From: Clostridium sp. KNHs205
GTDB taxonomy: Bacteria > Bacillota > Clostridia > Lachnospirales > Lachnospiraceae
Reading direction: 5' to 3'
NCBI RefSeq assembly: GCF_000702945.1
Contig: NZ_JNLE01000003.1
Span: forward strand, 1,783,501-1,847,500
Length of the DNA stretch: 64,000 nt
Shown: in pieces, positions 45,153-54,654 of the stretch
Position numbering within the stretch: the first letter of the stretch is position 1
Layout of the letters: each line of letters opens with the position of its first letter
Program-made: the position numbers and the translations under genes
The notes under the pieces: generated by a model
What the model was told of the DNA's origin: nothing
The model's database searches: none
The model's input: the letters and a program-made list of their open reading frames with translations, nothing else

Positions 45153-47828
45153 ATGGAAAAAAGAACTAATTATCACAGAATAATAGTACTCATGTTATGC
45201 TTAAGTTTATTTGCATTGCAGATATTACCTACATATACAATACAAGTCCAGGCTGAAAGTCAAGGAACGGTTACAGCCACCAGTCTTAATGTTCGTTCCG
45301 GTCCCGGGACAAACTATGCCATTGTTACAGTCAAAGGCAGTAATGCCTTTTTGAAAAAAGGTGAAAAGGTAACCCTGGTTAAAAAAGAAGGTGATTGGTA
45401 TAAGATATCCTTTACCTTCAGCGGAGTTAAATCAGAAGGTTATATTTTAGGAACCTATATAAGTAAAAGTACCAGCACTACGAAACCGACTACTACACCG
45501 AAACCCACAGCTACACCGACACCGACAGCGACACCTACTCCAACGTCCACTGATAAGACTTCAACAGGTACAACAACAGTCCCTTTGAAAATCAGCGCCG
45601 TAGTAACAGCCACCAATGTTAATGTAAGAAGTTCAGCAGGCACTACGGCAAAAAAGGTTGCTACTGCCGGTAAGAATCAAAAAGTTACAATTACTGATGA
45701 AGTTATAAAAAATTCTCAAAAATGGTATGGCATATCCTATACCCTGAATAAGAAAACAATTAAAGGGTATGTTATCAGTGACTATGTCAAATTGTCGATT
45801 ACCTCGGCGGTTAACGGAACCGTAACTGCAGCAGTTAAGATAAGAAAACTGGCCTCAGACAGCTCTGTCTATATCAAGGACAGCAAAGGAAATAATATAA
45901 CAGTAGCAAAAAAAGCTGCTGTTACTGTAGCCTCCGAAAGTACAGATAAAAACGGAAAGAAATGGTATAAAATAACCTATAAGAAAGGCAGTGTGAAATA
46001 TACGGGTTATATTGCTGCCAATCAGATTCTATTTACGAGAAAGACTGTAACCACAACACCTACTCCGACGGCAACACCAACACCGACAGCGACACCTGAA
46101 CCGACCACAACACCCACCTCAACACCCAAACCAACAACAACACCCAAACCCACCGCAACACCTTCCGTAACTCCAAAGCCTACTGTTACCCCGACGCCCG
46201 GTGCAACTGACGGGTATGTACAGTATAATGGTTCCGTTTATGTGTATGTAAATATTAAAGGAACACAGGATTTCCTGCTCACAACCTCATACGTACCGGT
46301 AACTTTAGCGATTAATGAGAAAGTTTCCATATTGAACACAGTGACAGAGAGTTCCGTTCAATGGTATTATGTAAGCTTTACCAAAGGTGGAAAAGAAGCA
46401 AAAGGTTATGTTCAGGCAGCTTTTATTGGTAACGGAACCGGCAGCTATGTGGATGGAACGGTTATGGATTTCTTAAACTATGGAAATCCTACTACTACTG
46501 TAACACCTACGGTAACGCCAGCAACTGGAATGACTAATACAGAATTTGAAAATTATCTAACCGCACAGGGATTTCCGGAGAGCTACAAAGCAGGTCTTCG
46601 TGCATTGCATCAAGCTCATCCGACCTGGGTATTCAATGCGTTTCATACAGGAATTGATTGGGAAACAGCCATAGCAAAAGAAAGTGTTCTTGGTGTTAAT
46701 CTTATAACCAATGGAAAAAGTATTGAATGGAAATCCCTGGCTGCAGGTGCTTATAAATGGGAAACGGATACCTTTGTACCCTTTGACGGCTCCACCTGGG
46801 TTACGCCGTCAACAGAAGGCCTTAGATATTATATGGACCCAAGAAATTTCCTTACGGAAAAAGGAATCTTTCAATTTGAGACCCTGGCATTTAACAGCCA
46901 GTACCAGAATGCGGTAGGCGTGGAAAGCATCCTGTATAATACTCCTTTATATAATAAGAATTACTCCTTTATAAATGATTCCGGAGCAACTGTAACGAAA
47001 TCTTACTCCGAAAGCTTTATGGATGCAGCGGTTTATTCCGGCGTAAGTCCTTACCATCTTGCCAGCCGTTCCAAACAGGAGGTTGTTACAGGAGTGACTA
47101 CCTTAAGCGATAGTGTATCCGGAACCTTTTCCGGTTATCAGGGATTTTATAATTTCTTTAACATAGGTGCATATCACAGTACTGCTGCAGGTGGTGCAAT
47201 AGCAAATGCCCTGAAATATGCAAAGAACGGAACAACAAGCAGCAGCTTGAACACACAGTATCTGATTCCCTGGGACAACCCTTATGATGCCATAGTAGGC
47301 GGTTCTTATATTATCGGAAGTACATATATAAAAAGAGGACAGGATACAATATATCTGCAGAAATTCAATATGACGGCTGCTTCAACCTTTTCACATCAGT
47401 ATATGGCTAATATTGAAGCACCTAATGCTGAGGCAGCAAAAACCTATGCAGCTTACAGCAATATGAGTACAATGCCCTTGGTATTCTCAGTGCCGGTATA
47501 CCTAAACATGCCGGAGACTGTGAGTCAGGTACCTGTTAAAGCCTATAATCCGAACAACTGGCTTAAGACCCTGGCAGTAGATGGTTACAGCTTATCACCT
47601 ACTTTTGATTTGAAAGCTGACCAGCAGTATTCCCTCATTGTTCCTAACAGTACAGCTTCTATTAAAGTGTCTGCCAGTGCTGTTAGCACCAAAGCAAACG
47701 TACAGGGAACAGGAAACATAATTTTAAACACAGGAAACAATATTGTTACCATAACTGTAACAGCAGAAAATGGCAATACCAGAAATTATATCATCAATGT
47801 TTTCAGGGAAGCGGCTGCTACCCCTTAA
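45153..47828 (+). CDS. Exported SH3b-repeat N-acetylglucosaminidase with Thr-Pro linkers and cadherin-like domain
   Basis: This 891-residue exported protein begins with a signal peptide (about 1-32). Bacterial SH3 domains lie at about 36-107, 150-212, 215-292 and 355-425, separated by two Thr/Pro-rich linkers of the TPTPTATP type. A LytG-like glucosaminidase domain follows (about 465-770), with the YMDPRNFLTEKGIFQFE segment, SPYHLASRSKQEV and FNIGAYHS. Residues about 795-885 form a cadherin-like beta-sandwich with the NTGNNIVTITVTAENG-type pattern. The expected role is hydrolysis of peptidoglycan glycan chains during growth or separation, with SH3b domains binding the wall. It lies 20 bp before a second gene that also carries a cadherin-like domain. 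Confidence 0.87.
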   Translation: MEKRTNYHRIIVLMLCLSLFALQILPTYTIQVQAESQGTVTATSLNVRSGPGTNYAIVTVKGSNAFLKKGEKVTLVKKEGDWYKISFTFSGVKSEGYILGTYISKSTSTTKPTTTPKPTATPTPTATPTPTSTDKTSTGTTTVPLKISAVVTATNVNVRSSAGTTAKKVATAGKNQKVTITDEVIKNSQKWYGISYTLNKKTIKGYVISDYVKLSITSAVNGTVTAAVKIRKLASDSSVYIKDSKGNNITVAKKAAVTVASESTDKNGKKWYKITYKKGSVKYTGYIAANQILFTRKTVTTTPTPTATPTPTATPEPTTTPTSTPKPTTTPKPTATPSVTPKPTVTPTPGATDGYVQYNGSVYVYVNIKGTQDFLLTTSYVPVTLAINEKVSILNTVTESSVQWYYVSFTKGGKEAKGYVQAAFIGNGTGSYVDGTVMDFLNYGNPTTTVTPTVTPATGMTNTEFENYLTAQGFPESYKAGLRALHQAHPTWVFNAFHTGIDWETAIAKESVLGVNLITNGKSIEWKSLAAGAYKWETDTFVPFDGSTWVTPSTEGLRYYMDPRNFLTEKGIFQFETLAFNSQYQNAVGVESILYNTPLYNKNYSFINDSGATVTKSYSESFMDAAVYSGVSPYHLASRSKQEVVTGVTTLSDSVSGTFSGYQGFYNFFNIGAYHSTAAGGAIANALKYAKNGTTSSSLNTQYLIPWDNPYDAIVGGSYIIGSTYIKRGQDTIYLQKFNMTAASTFSHQYMANIEAPNAEAAKTYAAYSNMSTMPLVFSVPVYLNMPETVSQVPVKAYNPNNWLKTLAVDGYSLSPTFDLKADQQYSLIVPNSTASIKVSASAVSTKANVQGTGNIILNTGNNIVTITVTAENGNTRNYIINVFREAAATP

Positions 47829-47848
47829 ACGGAAGAGAGGTAATCCTT

Positions 47849-49075
47849 ATGAAAAACAGACATAAAATAGTGATCGGATTATTTTTATTTGCATTAATAT
47901 TGATTTTCCCTGCCAAAGTATGTATGGCAGCCGGGGTAAGTGTTAATATTAAGGCAGATAACAACTATATCAAAAAAGGTGATTCGGTAATTGTTAGTAT
48001 TAATCTTTCGTCGGATGAACTCATAGGAGATTTTGAAGGGTATCTGTCATATAATGCTGATATATTGGAATTTCAAAGTGATGGTGGTGTTGCAGCAGGC
48101 GGAGAAGGCCTCATTAAAATAACGGATATGGGAGTGCAGGCAGGAGATTCCAGCAGAAAATATGCTTTGAAGTTCAAGGCTGTAGGAATTGGTAAATCAA
48201 CCTTTACCCTGAATGAAGAGACCGGGATATACACCTTTGAATCTGCTGATAAAATGTCAGCTTCCAGCAATCAGCTAGTAGTTGAAGTTGCAGCAGAGGA
48301 TAAAGCCTCAGATAATGCGAATCTGAAGGAACTCAAAGTTAATCCTGGAACTCTCACAGGTAATTTTGACCCAAAGGAGAACAATTACGCCATAACCATT
48401 GATCGGGATACGAACCAGCTTGTAATCAGTGCATTACCGGAAGATAGTAATGCTACTGTAACAATAACCGGTAATAAAGATTTTAAACCTGGGCATAATT
48501 CTGTTGAAATTAATGTAAAAGCTGCTTCCGGCAAGGTTAATATCTATAAATTGGATGTTGTAAAAGAAGAGACAGCAGCTGTTACGGAGGAAGACAATAA
48601 CGAGGCAGAGAACAGTAATGAGGCTGAGGCAGGCAAGATAACGCTTGAGAAGACAGGAGAAGAGACTTACCTTACAGGAGGATTCTATCTGCATCTATTG
48701 ACTCCTGAAGAAAAAGTTGTAATACCCGCTGGTTATACAAAGACATCTCTCATTATAAATGGTGAATCAGTAGCTGTATATACCAATACAGAGGATATAG
48801 ACGGCGACTTTCTCTTATTGTATGGAGAGAATATACATGGGCTGAAGGGTTTCTATCAGTATGACAGAAGAGAGAATACGATACAGAGGTTCAATCCCGT
48901 CAGTATCAAAGAGGGTGAAAAGTTAGTTATAAATAAAGAAACAAGAGATACGCAGCATTATCAGAACCAGATTATGATTCTTGGTATCGCAGCAGCTGTA
49001 TTGACTGGAATCTGCAGTGCTCTTGCTATTGGTATAATTAAGCTTATGCTCAAAAATAAAGGTTCCGAAGATTAA
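47849..49075 (+). CDS. Exported cohesin-like/cadherin-like protein with C-terminal membrane anchor
   Basis: This 408-residue protein has a signal peptide (about 1-28), a cohesin-like beta-sandwich (about 30-148, starting VSVNIKADNNYIKKGDSVIV), a cadherin-like domain (about 150-235, with NANLKELKVNPGTL and FDPKENNYAI), an acidic linker (EEDNNEAENSNEAEAG), a further beta-rich region and one transmembrane helix (about 375-400) with a short cytoplasmic tail. It is probably co-transcribed with the glucosaminidase 20 bp upstream and may hold or position it at the membrane. A cellulosome role is unlikely, since the glycanases in this window have no dockerin. AGAGAGG precedes the ATG. Confidence 0.8.
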   Translation: MKNRHKIVIGLFLFALILIFPAKVCMAAGVSVNIKADNNYIKKGDSVIVSINLSSDELIGDFEGYLSYNADILEFQSDGGVAAGGEGLIKITDMGVQAGDSSRKYALKFKAVGIGKSTFTLNEETGIYTFESADKMSASSNQLVVEVAAEDKASDNANLKELKVNPGTLTGNFDPKENNYAITIDRDTNQLVISALPEDSNATVTITGNKDFKPGHNSVEINVKAASGKVNIYKLDVVKEETAAVTEEDNNEAENSNEAEAGKITLEKTGEETYLTGGFYLHLLTPEEKVVIPAGYTKTSLIINGESVAVYTNTEDIDGDFLLLYGENIHGLKGFYQYDRRENTIQRFNPVSIKEGEKLVINKETRDTQHYQNQIMILGIAAAVLTGICSALAIGIIKLMLKNKGSED

Positions 49076-49086
49076 GTTGTTGCTAC

Positions 49087-49127
49087 TTGACATTTAGAAT
49101 ATATTTGTTATACTGACAGTATAACAA
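49087..49127 (+). promoter_or_regulatory. Promoter with overlapping perfect dyad upstream of the GntR-mcsA-mcsB run
   Basis: TTGACA (49087-49092), 16 bp, TATACT (49109-49114). A perfect 23-bp dyad TTGTTATACT-GAC-AGTATAACAA (49105-49127) covers the -10, as expected for a repressor operator acting on its own operon. Confidence 0.75.
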
Positions 49128-49157
49128 ATATAACGAATGTTGCGGGAGGTGGTTAAT

Positions 49158-49553
49158 TTGATAGTGACTATTGATTTTAATAGTGATGAAGCTTTTTACA
49201 TCCAGCTATGTAATCAGATTATATTTGGTATAGCCAACGCTGAGTTCAGAGACGGTGATAATCTCCCCTCTGTGCGTGATCTGGCAGATGATATTGGTAT
49301 TAACATGCACACTGTGAATAAAGCATATACTATTTTAAGACAGCAGGGATATGTTAAACTGGATCGCAGAAAAGGGGCAGTTATAGCTGTAAGTGTCGAT
49401 AAATTTAAAGCAATGGAAGAATTGGCGCTTGAAATGCGAGTACTGCTTGCCAAAGCTGCCTGCAAGAACATCAGCTGTGATGAAGTTCACGAAATAGTGG
49501 ATCAAATATTTGGTGATTTCAGTTCCGACCCCAAAGAGAAAGGAAAGCCGTAA
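49158..49553 (+). CDS. GntR-family (YtrA-like) transcriptional regulator
   Basis: This short regulator (131 residues from TTG 49158) has the YtrA-subfamily layout: a winged helix (about 5-70, with YIQLCNQIIFGIANAEFRDG, LPSVRDLADDIGINMHTVNKAY and GYVKLDRRKGAVI) and a small helical dimerisation tail instead of a ligand-binding domain. TTG 49158 has GGGAGGTGG 5-7 bases upstream; an ATG at 49137 would sit upstream of that site. It is the first gene before mcsA, mcsB and clpC, a place held by ctsR in many Firmicutes. The perfect dyad over its promoter suggests autorepression, possibly extending to the stress genes. Confidence 0.85.
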   Translation: MIVTIDFNSDEAFYIQLCNQIIFGIANAEFRDGDNLPSVRDLADDIGINMHTVNKAYTILRQQGYVKLDRRKGAVIAVSVDKFKAMEELALEMRVLLAKAACKNISCDEVHEIVDQIFGDFSSDPKEKGKP

Positions 49554-49585
49554 CCGAAATCACATCCGGACAGGAGGATGTAGCT

Positions 49586-50134
49586 ATGTTATGCGATAAG
49601 TGTAAAAAAAACGAAGCAAAACTTTATTATACCGAAATCATTAACGGCGAGAAAAAAGAACAACATCTCTGCGAAGAATGTGCTTTGGAATACACCTCTT
49701 TTTCCATGGGTTCAGGAATGTTCAATAAGGAAATAACACTTGGTAACCTGTTGTCCTCCATACTTGGTAATTATCAGGCCCCCGGAAACCTCCATGGAAC
49801 GGAGCAAGGGGAAAAGGAGCCCAGTTGCAAGAACTGCGGAATGACTTATTCAGAGTTTTTGAAAGAAAGTCGTTTCGGGTGTGCTGAGTGTTATGAGAGC
49901 TTTCAGAAGGTACTTGAAAAGAGCCTTAAGAGCATTCAGGGTGCTGATACCCATAACGGCAAGAGACCAAAAGGCTTTGAAACAAAGACAGAAAAGCTGG
50001 TGAAAGAACTGTCAGAAATAGATAAACTATCAATAAAGCTTCAGGATGCCGTGGAAAAGGAAGAATTTGAGGAGGCAGCCAGAATAAGAGATCGAATCCG
50101 TCAGTTAAAGAAGGAGGAGATGAACAATGCCTAA
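49586..50134 (+). CDS. mcsA: McsA-like zinc-binding activator of protein arginine kinase
   Basis: This 182-residue protein has McsA hallmarks: N-terminal cysteine pairs LCDKCKKNEA and CEECA, a second set CKNCG and CAEC, and a C-terminal UVR motif (about 140-178, EKEEFEEAARIRDRIRQLK). McsA activates the McsB kinase and links it to ClpC. The start follows GGACAGGAGG. The gene overlaps mcsB by eight bases, indicating coupled translation. The cysteine clusters bind zinc or other metals in the Bacillus protein and sense thiol stress. Confidence 0.92.
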   Translation: MLCDKCKKNEAKLYYTEIINGEKKEQHLCEECALEYTSFSMGSGMFNKEITLGNLLSSILGNYQAPGNLHGTEQGEKEPSCKNCGMTYSEFLKESRFGCAECYESFQKVLEKSLKSIQGADTHNGKRPKGFETKTEKLVKELSEIDKLSIKLQDAVEKEEFEEAARIRDRIRQLKKEEMNNA

Positions 50135-51161
50135 GTGGTATAAGGAAAACGGAAAGAACAGTGATGTGGTAATTTCAAGCCGTATACGGCTGGCAAGAAA
50201 TCTAAAGTCTTTTCCATTCTCAGCTAAGCTTACAGATAACCAGGCAATAGAACTGGTAGAAAAGTTAAAGGAAGCAACAGCTGTCCTGGAGGCGAAAGAA
50301 ACCAAGAAATATTACAGCTGTAATGTGGATTTATTATCCGATTCGGAAAAGACAGCTATGGTAGAGAGGCATATAATAAGTCCTCTTTTGTTAGACAGAG
50401 AACAGAGCACAGGCCTTATCCTGTCAGAAGATGAAAGAATCAGTATTATGTTAAACGAAGAAGACCATATAAGAATACAGTCCATTACCGGAGGTATGAA
50501 TATAATGGGTGCTTTTGCGGAGGCCAATGCTGCTGATGACATCGCAAGTGAATTATTCGATTATGCCTACCATGAAAAATATGGCTATCTCACCTCTTGT
50601 CCCACTAATGTAGGAACAGGACTTCGTGCATCCTATATGATGTTTCTTCCCGCTTTGACTGTAACCGGCAAGATTGCAAAACTTGCGGAAGAACTGTCCC
50701 AGTATGGAATCGCTCTAAGAGGAACCTATGGTGAGGCATCTAAAAGTGTAGGCAATCTTTATCAAATATCCAATCAGAAGACTTTAGGCAGTACGGAGAG
50801 AGAAATCATAGACAGTCTTAACCGTATTGTAGAACAGGTAATGAAACAGGAACGCAGGTACAGAGAATATATCCTGACGCATAACTATGATGAATTTGAA
50901 GATAAGGTTCATCGTTCCTTTGGTGTACTAAAATATGCAAAGCAGCTCTCTTCTGTGGATGCAATGACACTATTGTCACAGGTGAAGTTAGGTGTCGATC
51001 TGGAATTGATTGCTTTAAAGGAAGAGTGTAATGTCCATGAGTTGATGATGGAAATACAGCCTGGGAATTTACAGTGTATCCTGGATAAAACAATCGGAAG
51101 CGTAAGAAGAGACACTTTCAGAGCAGATTATGTAAGAGAGAAGCTTCCGGATATGGCTTAA
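50127..51161 (+). CDS. mcsB: Protein arginine kinase
   Basis: This 344-residue kinase phosphorylates arginine residues and marks proteins for ClpC-ClpP. It belongs to the phosphagen kinase fold: VVISSRIRLARNL near the N-terminus, TSCPTNVGTGLRAS with the conserved Cys, and GEASKSVGNLYQISNQ in the ATP site. A GGAGGAG site within mcsA precedes the ATG. The C-terminal part carries the phospho-arginine binding groove region in relatives. A terminator 14 bp after the stop separates it from clpC, so clpC can also be expressed on its own. Confidence 0.95.
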   Translation: MPKWYKENGKNSDVVISSRIRLARNLKSFPFSAKLTDNQAIELVEKLKEATAVLEAKETKKYYSCNVDLLSDSEKTAMVERHIISPLLLDREQSTGLILSEDERISIMLNEEDHIRIQSITGGMNIMGAFAEANAADDIASELFDYAYHEKYGYLTSCPTNVGTGLRASYMMFLPALTVTGKIAKLAEELSQYGIALRGTYGEASKSVGNLYQISNQKTLGSTEREIIDSLNRIVEQVMKQERRYREYILTHNYDEFEDKVHRSFGVLKYAKQLSSVDAMTLLSQVKLGVDLELIALKEECNVHELMMEIQPGNLQCILDKTIGSVRRDTFRADYVREKLPDMA

Positions 51162-51174
51162 CCATAAAGATAAA

Positions 51175-51219
51175 GCCTTCCGGCAGAGAAATCCGGGGCT
51201 ATCCGGAAGGCATTTCTTA
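51175..51219 (+). terminator. Terminator after mcsB
   Basis: GCCTTCCGG (51175-51183) pairs with CCGGAAGGC (51203-51211) and is followed by ATTTCTT. It makes clpC at least partly independent of the mcsA-mcsB transcript. Confidence 0.75.
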
Positions 51220-51259
51220 AAAGAATAAGAAGGAAGAAGGAACATATAAACTGAGTAAA

Positions 51260-51326
51260 GTTTTTTCTTTTTCAAAGCATAAAATAATTATTAGTGCAGC
51301 ATTTTACACTTTGAAAAGGAAAAAAC
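51260..51326 (+). promoter_or_regulatory. Large hairpin in the mcsB-clpC gap
   Basis: GTTTTTTCTTTTTCAAAG (51260-51277) pairs with CTTTGAAAAGGAAAAAAC (51309-51326) over 18 positions with one G-T, and a small AAAAT/ATTTT stem lies in the loop. A second, weaker GCCACTG/CCAGTGGC hairpin lies at about 51391-51434, just before the clpC start. A leader or operator role for clpC is possible. I saw no clean sigma-A promoter in this 288-bp gap. Confidence 0.5.
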
Positions 51327-51449
51327 TAATATTCAACTTATATAGTACCTTTAACCGTAAAATGGGTAAAAGAAAATTGAAAAGAAAGGATGCCACTGAC
51401 AGATTCTTTTACTCCACTGATTTTACCAGTGGCGCAACAGGTGTAAACT

Positions 51450-53894
51450 ATGAATGAGAGATATACCGAAGAAGCAAAACGTGCTATTAATAATGCCACA
51501 GAAGTTGCTTATAAATTATCCCACAACTATGTAGGTACAGAACACCTTCTCATTGGTTTGTTACAATCCGATGGTGTGGCAGCAAGAGTTCTGGAGAAAA
51601 ACGGAGTGGAAGTAAATAAGGTATTGGAGCTGGTAAATCAGCTGATTGCTCCCAGTTCTACCATGGAAGCAGTTGAAGTTGACGGCTTTACCCCAAGATC
51701 AAAGAGGATACTTGATCAGAGCTTTAAAGAAGCAGTAAGGTTAAAGAGCCAGTCCGTAGGAACTGAACATATACTGATCGCACTTATCAAAGAATCGGAT
51801 TGTATCGCGGTAAGATTATTAAATACGCTTGGTATAAATCTGCAGAAATTATATGTGGATCTGTTAACCGCTATCGGAGCAGATATGAATACTGCCAAGA
51901 ATGAATACTCTGCTAATAAAAGCAAAGCGAAAGCAAAATCCAATACCCCTACCCTGGATCAGTACAGCAGGGATTTAACGGAATATGCAAGAGAAGGCAA
52001 ATTAGACCCTGTAATCGGAAGAGAATCTGAAATCCAGAGAGTTATCCAGATATTGAGCAGACGTACCAAGAATAATCCCTGCCTGGTAGGTGAACCCGGT
52101 GTTGGTAAGACCGCCATTGCAGAAGGACTTGCCAGAAAAATCGTTGAAGGTAATATACCGGAGGTGATTAAGGATAAGCGGGTACTTACCCTGGATCTGT
52201 CCGGAATGGTTGCAGGCTCTAAATACAGAGGTGAATTCGAGGAAAGAATCAAAAAGGTTATCAGTGAAGTAATGGGTGACGGCAATGTACTGCTGTTTAT
52301 CGATGAGATTCATACAATAATCGGAGCAGGCGGAGCAGAAGGTGCAATTGATGCCTCTAATATATTAAAGCCTTCACTGGCAAGAGGTGAGCTGCAATTA
52401 ATCGGTGCTACCACCAGAGAAGAGTACCGTAAATACATCGAGAAAGATGCCGCCTTGGAGAGAAGATTCCAGCCCGTTGTAGTAGAAGAGCCTTCGGAAG
52501 AGGAAGCTATCCTTATATTAAAGGGCTTAAGAGACAGCTACGAAGCACATCATAAGGTTAAGATTACCGATGAAGCATTGGAAGCGGCTGTTAAGATGTC
52601 CAGCCGATATATCAATGACCGCTATTTACCTGATAAGGCCATTGATTTAATGGATGAAGCAGCCTCCAAAGTAAGACTCAGCACTTATATTACTTCCCCT
52701 GAGGTAAAAGAGCTGGAAACGCAGATTCAGACACTGGAAGAACAGAAAGAACAGGCAATCAAAAATGAAGAATATGAGAAAGCCGGAGATCTAAAGAGAC
52801 AGCAGGAAGAGATAACACTTAATCTGAATGCCTTACAGGTGAAAACCGAAAAGGAAAAGCAGGATAATCTCTTGATCGTTGGTGAAAATGAAATAGCAGA
52901 TATTATCTCAAGCTGGACCAAAATTCCTGTTAGAAAGCTTGCGGAAGAAGAATCCGAACGTTTAAGGAATTTAGAGAAAATCCTTCATGAAAGAGTTATC
53001 GGGCAGGAAGATGCAGTGTCGGCTGTATCCAAGGCAATCCGAAGAGGCAGAGTAGGCTTAAAGGATCCGGGAAGACCTATTGGTTCCTTCTTATTCCTCG
53101 GACCTACCGGTGTAGGTAAGACTGAGCTTTCAAAAGCCCTGGCAGAAGCTATGTTCGGCAGTGAAAATTCCATGATAAGAGTAGATATGTCGGAATACAT
53201 GGAGAAGCATAGTGTCTCTAAGCTTATCGGTTCTCCTCCGGGATATGTTGGCTACGATGAAGGCGGTCAGTTAAGTGAAAAGGTAAGGCAGAATCCTTAT
53301 TCCGTTATTCTTTTTGATGAGGTGGAAAAAGCCCATCCCGATGTATTTAATATCCTTTTGCAGGTATTGGATGACGGTCATATAACCGATGCCCAGGGAA
53401 GAAAAGTAAGTTTTAAGAATACTATTATCATAATGACCTCCAATGCAGGCGCCCAGAATATTATTTCTCCCAAAAAACTTGGTTTCGCCTCTGTCAGTGA
53501 TGAAAAGGAAGATTACAAAAAAATGCGTGAAGGGGTACTGGAGGAAGTTAAACGTATCTTCAAGCCGGAATTCATAAATAGAATTGATGAGATGATCGTA
53601 TTCCACTCCCTTTCCAAAGATGATATCAAGAGTATTGTAGGTATCATGCTTGCCACCATTACAAAGAGAGCAAAACAGCAGATGAGCATTAACCTGGAAA
53701 TAGGAGAAGAGGTGACCACTCATATTGCTGAAACAGGCTTTGATCAGAATTATGGTGCAAGACCTTTAAGAAGAGCTATCCAGACGAATATTGAAGATAA
53801 GCTTGCAGAAGAAATATTGGAAGGTAAGATTAAGAGCGGAGATACAGCTTCTGTTGAATTAATCGACAAAGAAATCAAAATTTCCAAAAAATAA
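51450..53894 (+). CDS. clpC: ClpC AAA+ unfoldase
   Basis: This 814-residue chaperone feeds substrates to ClpP. It has two Clp N-terminal repeats (about 1-145), AAA domain 1 with Walker [10 protein letters not shown] (about 205) and Walker [10 protein letters not shown], a coiled-coil middle domain (about 410-455) that identifies ClpC and contains a UVR-like [16 protein letters not shown] segment, and AAA domain 2 with Walker [10 protein letters not shown] and [11 protein letters not shown]. The ClpP-contact loop region lies in AAA2. The ribosome site is weak (CAGGTG), and the leader contains two hairpins. It is downstream of mcsA-mcsB as in other Firmicutes. Confidence 0.96.
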   Translation: MNERYTEEAKRAINNATEVAYKLSHNYVGTEHLLIGLLQSDGVAARVLEKNGVEVNKVLELVNQLIAPSSTMEAVEVDGFTPRSKRILDQSFKEAVRLKSQSVGTEHILIALIKESDCIAVRLLNTLGINLQKLYVDLLTAIGADMNTAKNEYSANKSKAKAKSNTPTLDQYSRDLTEYAREGKLDPVIGRESEIQRVIQILSRRTKNNPCLVGEPGVGKTAIAEGLARKIVEGNIPEVIKDKRVLTLDLSGMVAGSKYRGEFEERIKKVISEVMGDGNVLLFIDEIHTIIGAGGAEGAIDASNILKPSLARGELQLIGATTREEYRKYIEKDAALERRFQPVVVEEPSEEEAILILKGLRDSYEAHHKVKITDEALEAAVKMSSRYINDRYLPDKAIDLMDEAASKVRLSTYITSPEVKELETQIQTLEEQKEQAIKNEEYEKAGDLKRQQEEITLNLNALQVKTEKEKQDNLLIVGENEIADIISSWTKIPVRKLAEEESERLRNLEKILHERVIGQEDAVSAVSKAIRRGRVGLKDPGRPIGSFLFLGPTGVGKTELSKALAEAMFGSENSMIRVDMSEYMEKHSVSKLIGSPPGYVGYDEGGQLSEKVRQNPYSVILFDEVEKAHPDVFNILLQVLDDGHITDAQGRKVSFKNTIIIMTSNAGAQNIISPKKLGFASVSDEKEDYKKMREGVLEEVKRIFKPEFINRIDEMIVFHSLSKDDIKSIVGIMLATITKRAKQQMSINLEIGEEVTTHIAETGFDQNYGARPLRRAIQTNIEDKLAEEILEGKIKSGDTASVELIDKEIKISKK

Positions 53895-53977
53895 TTCAAA
53901 ACTTGTGAATAATCCTGTAGAAATTGACACGAAAATATAGTATAATATGAGCTATAATCATAAAGCGTAACATTAAG

Positions 53978-54008
53978 TGGAGAAGGAGGGCAGACACCCC
54001 CTTCTCCA
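53978..54008 (+). terminator. GC-rich hairpin after clpC
   Basis: TGGAGAAGG pairs with CCTTCTCCA with an AGGG/CCC continuation. It lacks a T-run. TATAAT-like sequences (53941-53946, 53953-53958) lie just upstream, so this could instead be the 5' leader hairpin of the next gene. Confidence 0.45.
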
Positions 54009-54069
54009 GATGATTAGTATATATGACTAAAGGAAAAAGCAAGCATTTATCTATTGGGAGGATTTTTAC

Positions 54070-54486
54070 ATGTCAATTGTAAAAGAGTTAATTCGTAAAG
54101 AAAGCAATGGGACAATAAGTTTCGGAAATTATGAATTAAGCGAGAAATCCAAGGTCAATGATTTTGAACATAATGGCGATTTGTATAAAGTTAAGACCTT
54201 TAAGGAAATTACAAAATTAGAGAAGAATGGTATGATCGTATACGAATCAGTACCTGGAACTTCAGTAAATGAGCTAAACATAACCGAAAGAGAAATCAGT
54301 TTTGCAGTAGAAGGATATGAGGATTCCCAGATAACCCTTGAACTGGAAGCAGAGAAGGAATATAAGATCTATATTGATGATACCAACTTAGGTAAGATGA
54401 AGACTAATCTTGGCGGTAAGCTGAATTTCAGCGTGGAGCTTGGTACCAATAGTGGTAAAGCTGAAGTAAAAATAGTAAAGAGTTAA
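54070..54486 (+). CDS. Hypothetical small beta-rich protein
   Basis: I do not recognise this 138-residue protein with confidence. It has no signal peptide and no membrane segment. It starts SIVKELIRKESNGTISFGNY, is rich in Glu and Lys, and its second half reads as alternating beta strands (ITLELEAEKEYKIYIDD, LNFSVELGTNSGKAEVKIV). Similar short proteins are common in Lachnospiraceae and are sometimes labelled endosialidase without evidence; nothing here resembles a sialidase Asp-box or catalytic site. A GGGAGGA site lies 8 bases before the ATG, and a clear terminator follows, so it is a real, independently transcribed gene. Confidence 0.8.
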   Translation: MSIVKELIRKESNGTISFGNYELSEKSKVNDFEHNGDLYKVKTFKEITKLEKNGMIVYESVPGTSVNELNITEREISFAVEGYEDSQITLELEAEKEYKIYIDDTNLGKMKTNLGGKLNFSVELGTNSGKAEVKIVKS

Positions 54487-54519
54487 TTAAAAATGTAATA
54501 CCAATAGCAAGAACATTAT

Positions 54520-54550
54520 AAAGGAGAGGATAATACCTCTCCTTTGTTAC
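54520..54550 (+). terminator. Terminator of the small beta-rich protein gene
   Basis: Perfect 10-bp stem AAAGGAGAGG / CCTCTCCTTT, 6-base loop, followed by GTTAC. A strong stem but a short U-tract. Confidence 0.65.
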
Positions 54551-54654
54551 AATTATAGATGTAAAATAAAGGCAATTGAGTAAGGAATATCCTTAATTTC
54601 ACACAGAATTTACAATCAGTATGAAAGTGTATGTAATCGCAATGGGAGGATTGT

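Noticed and set aside
47849..49075. Cellulosome scaffoldin
   Set aside because: Only one cohesin-like domain is present, and none of the glycoside hydrolases in the window carries a dockerin; the gene is paired with a wall hydrolase.
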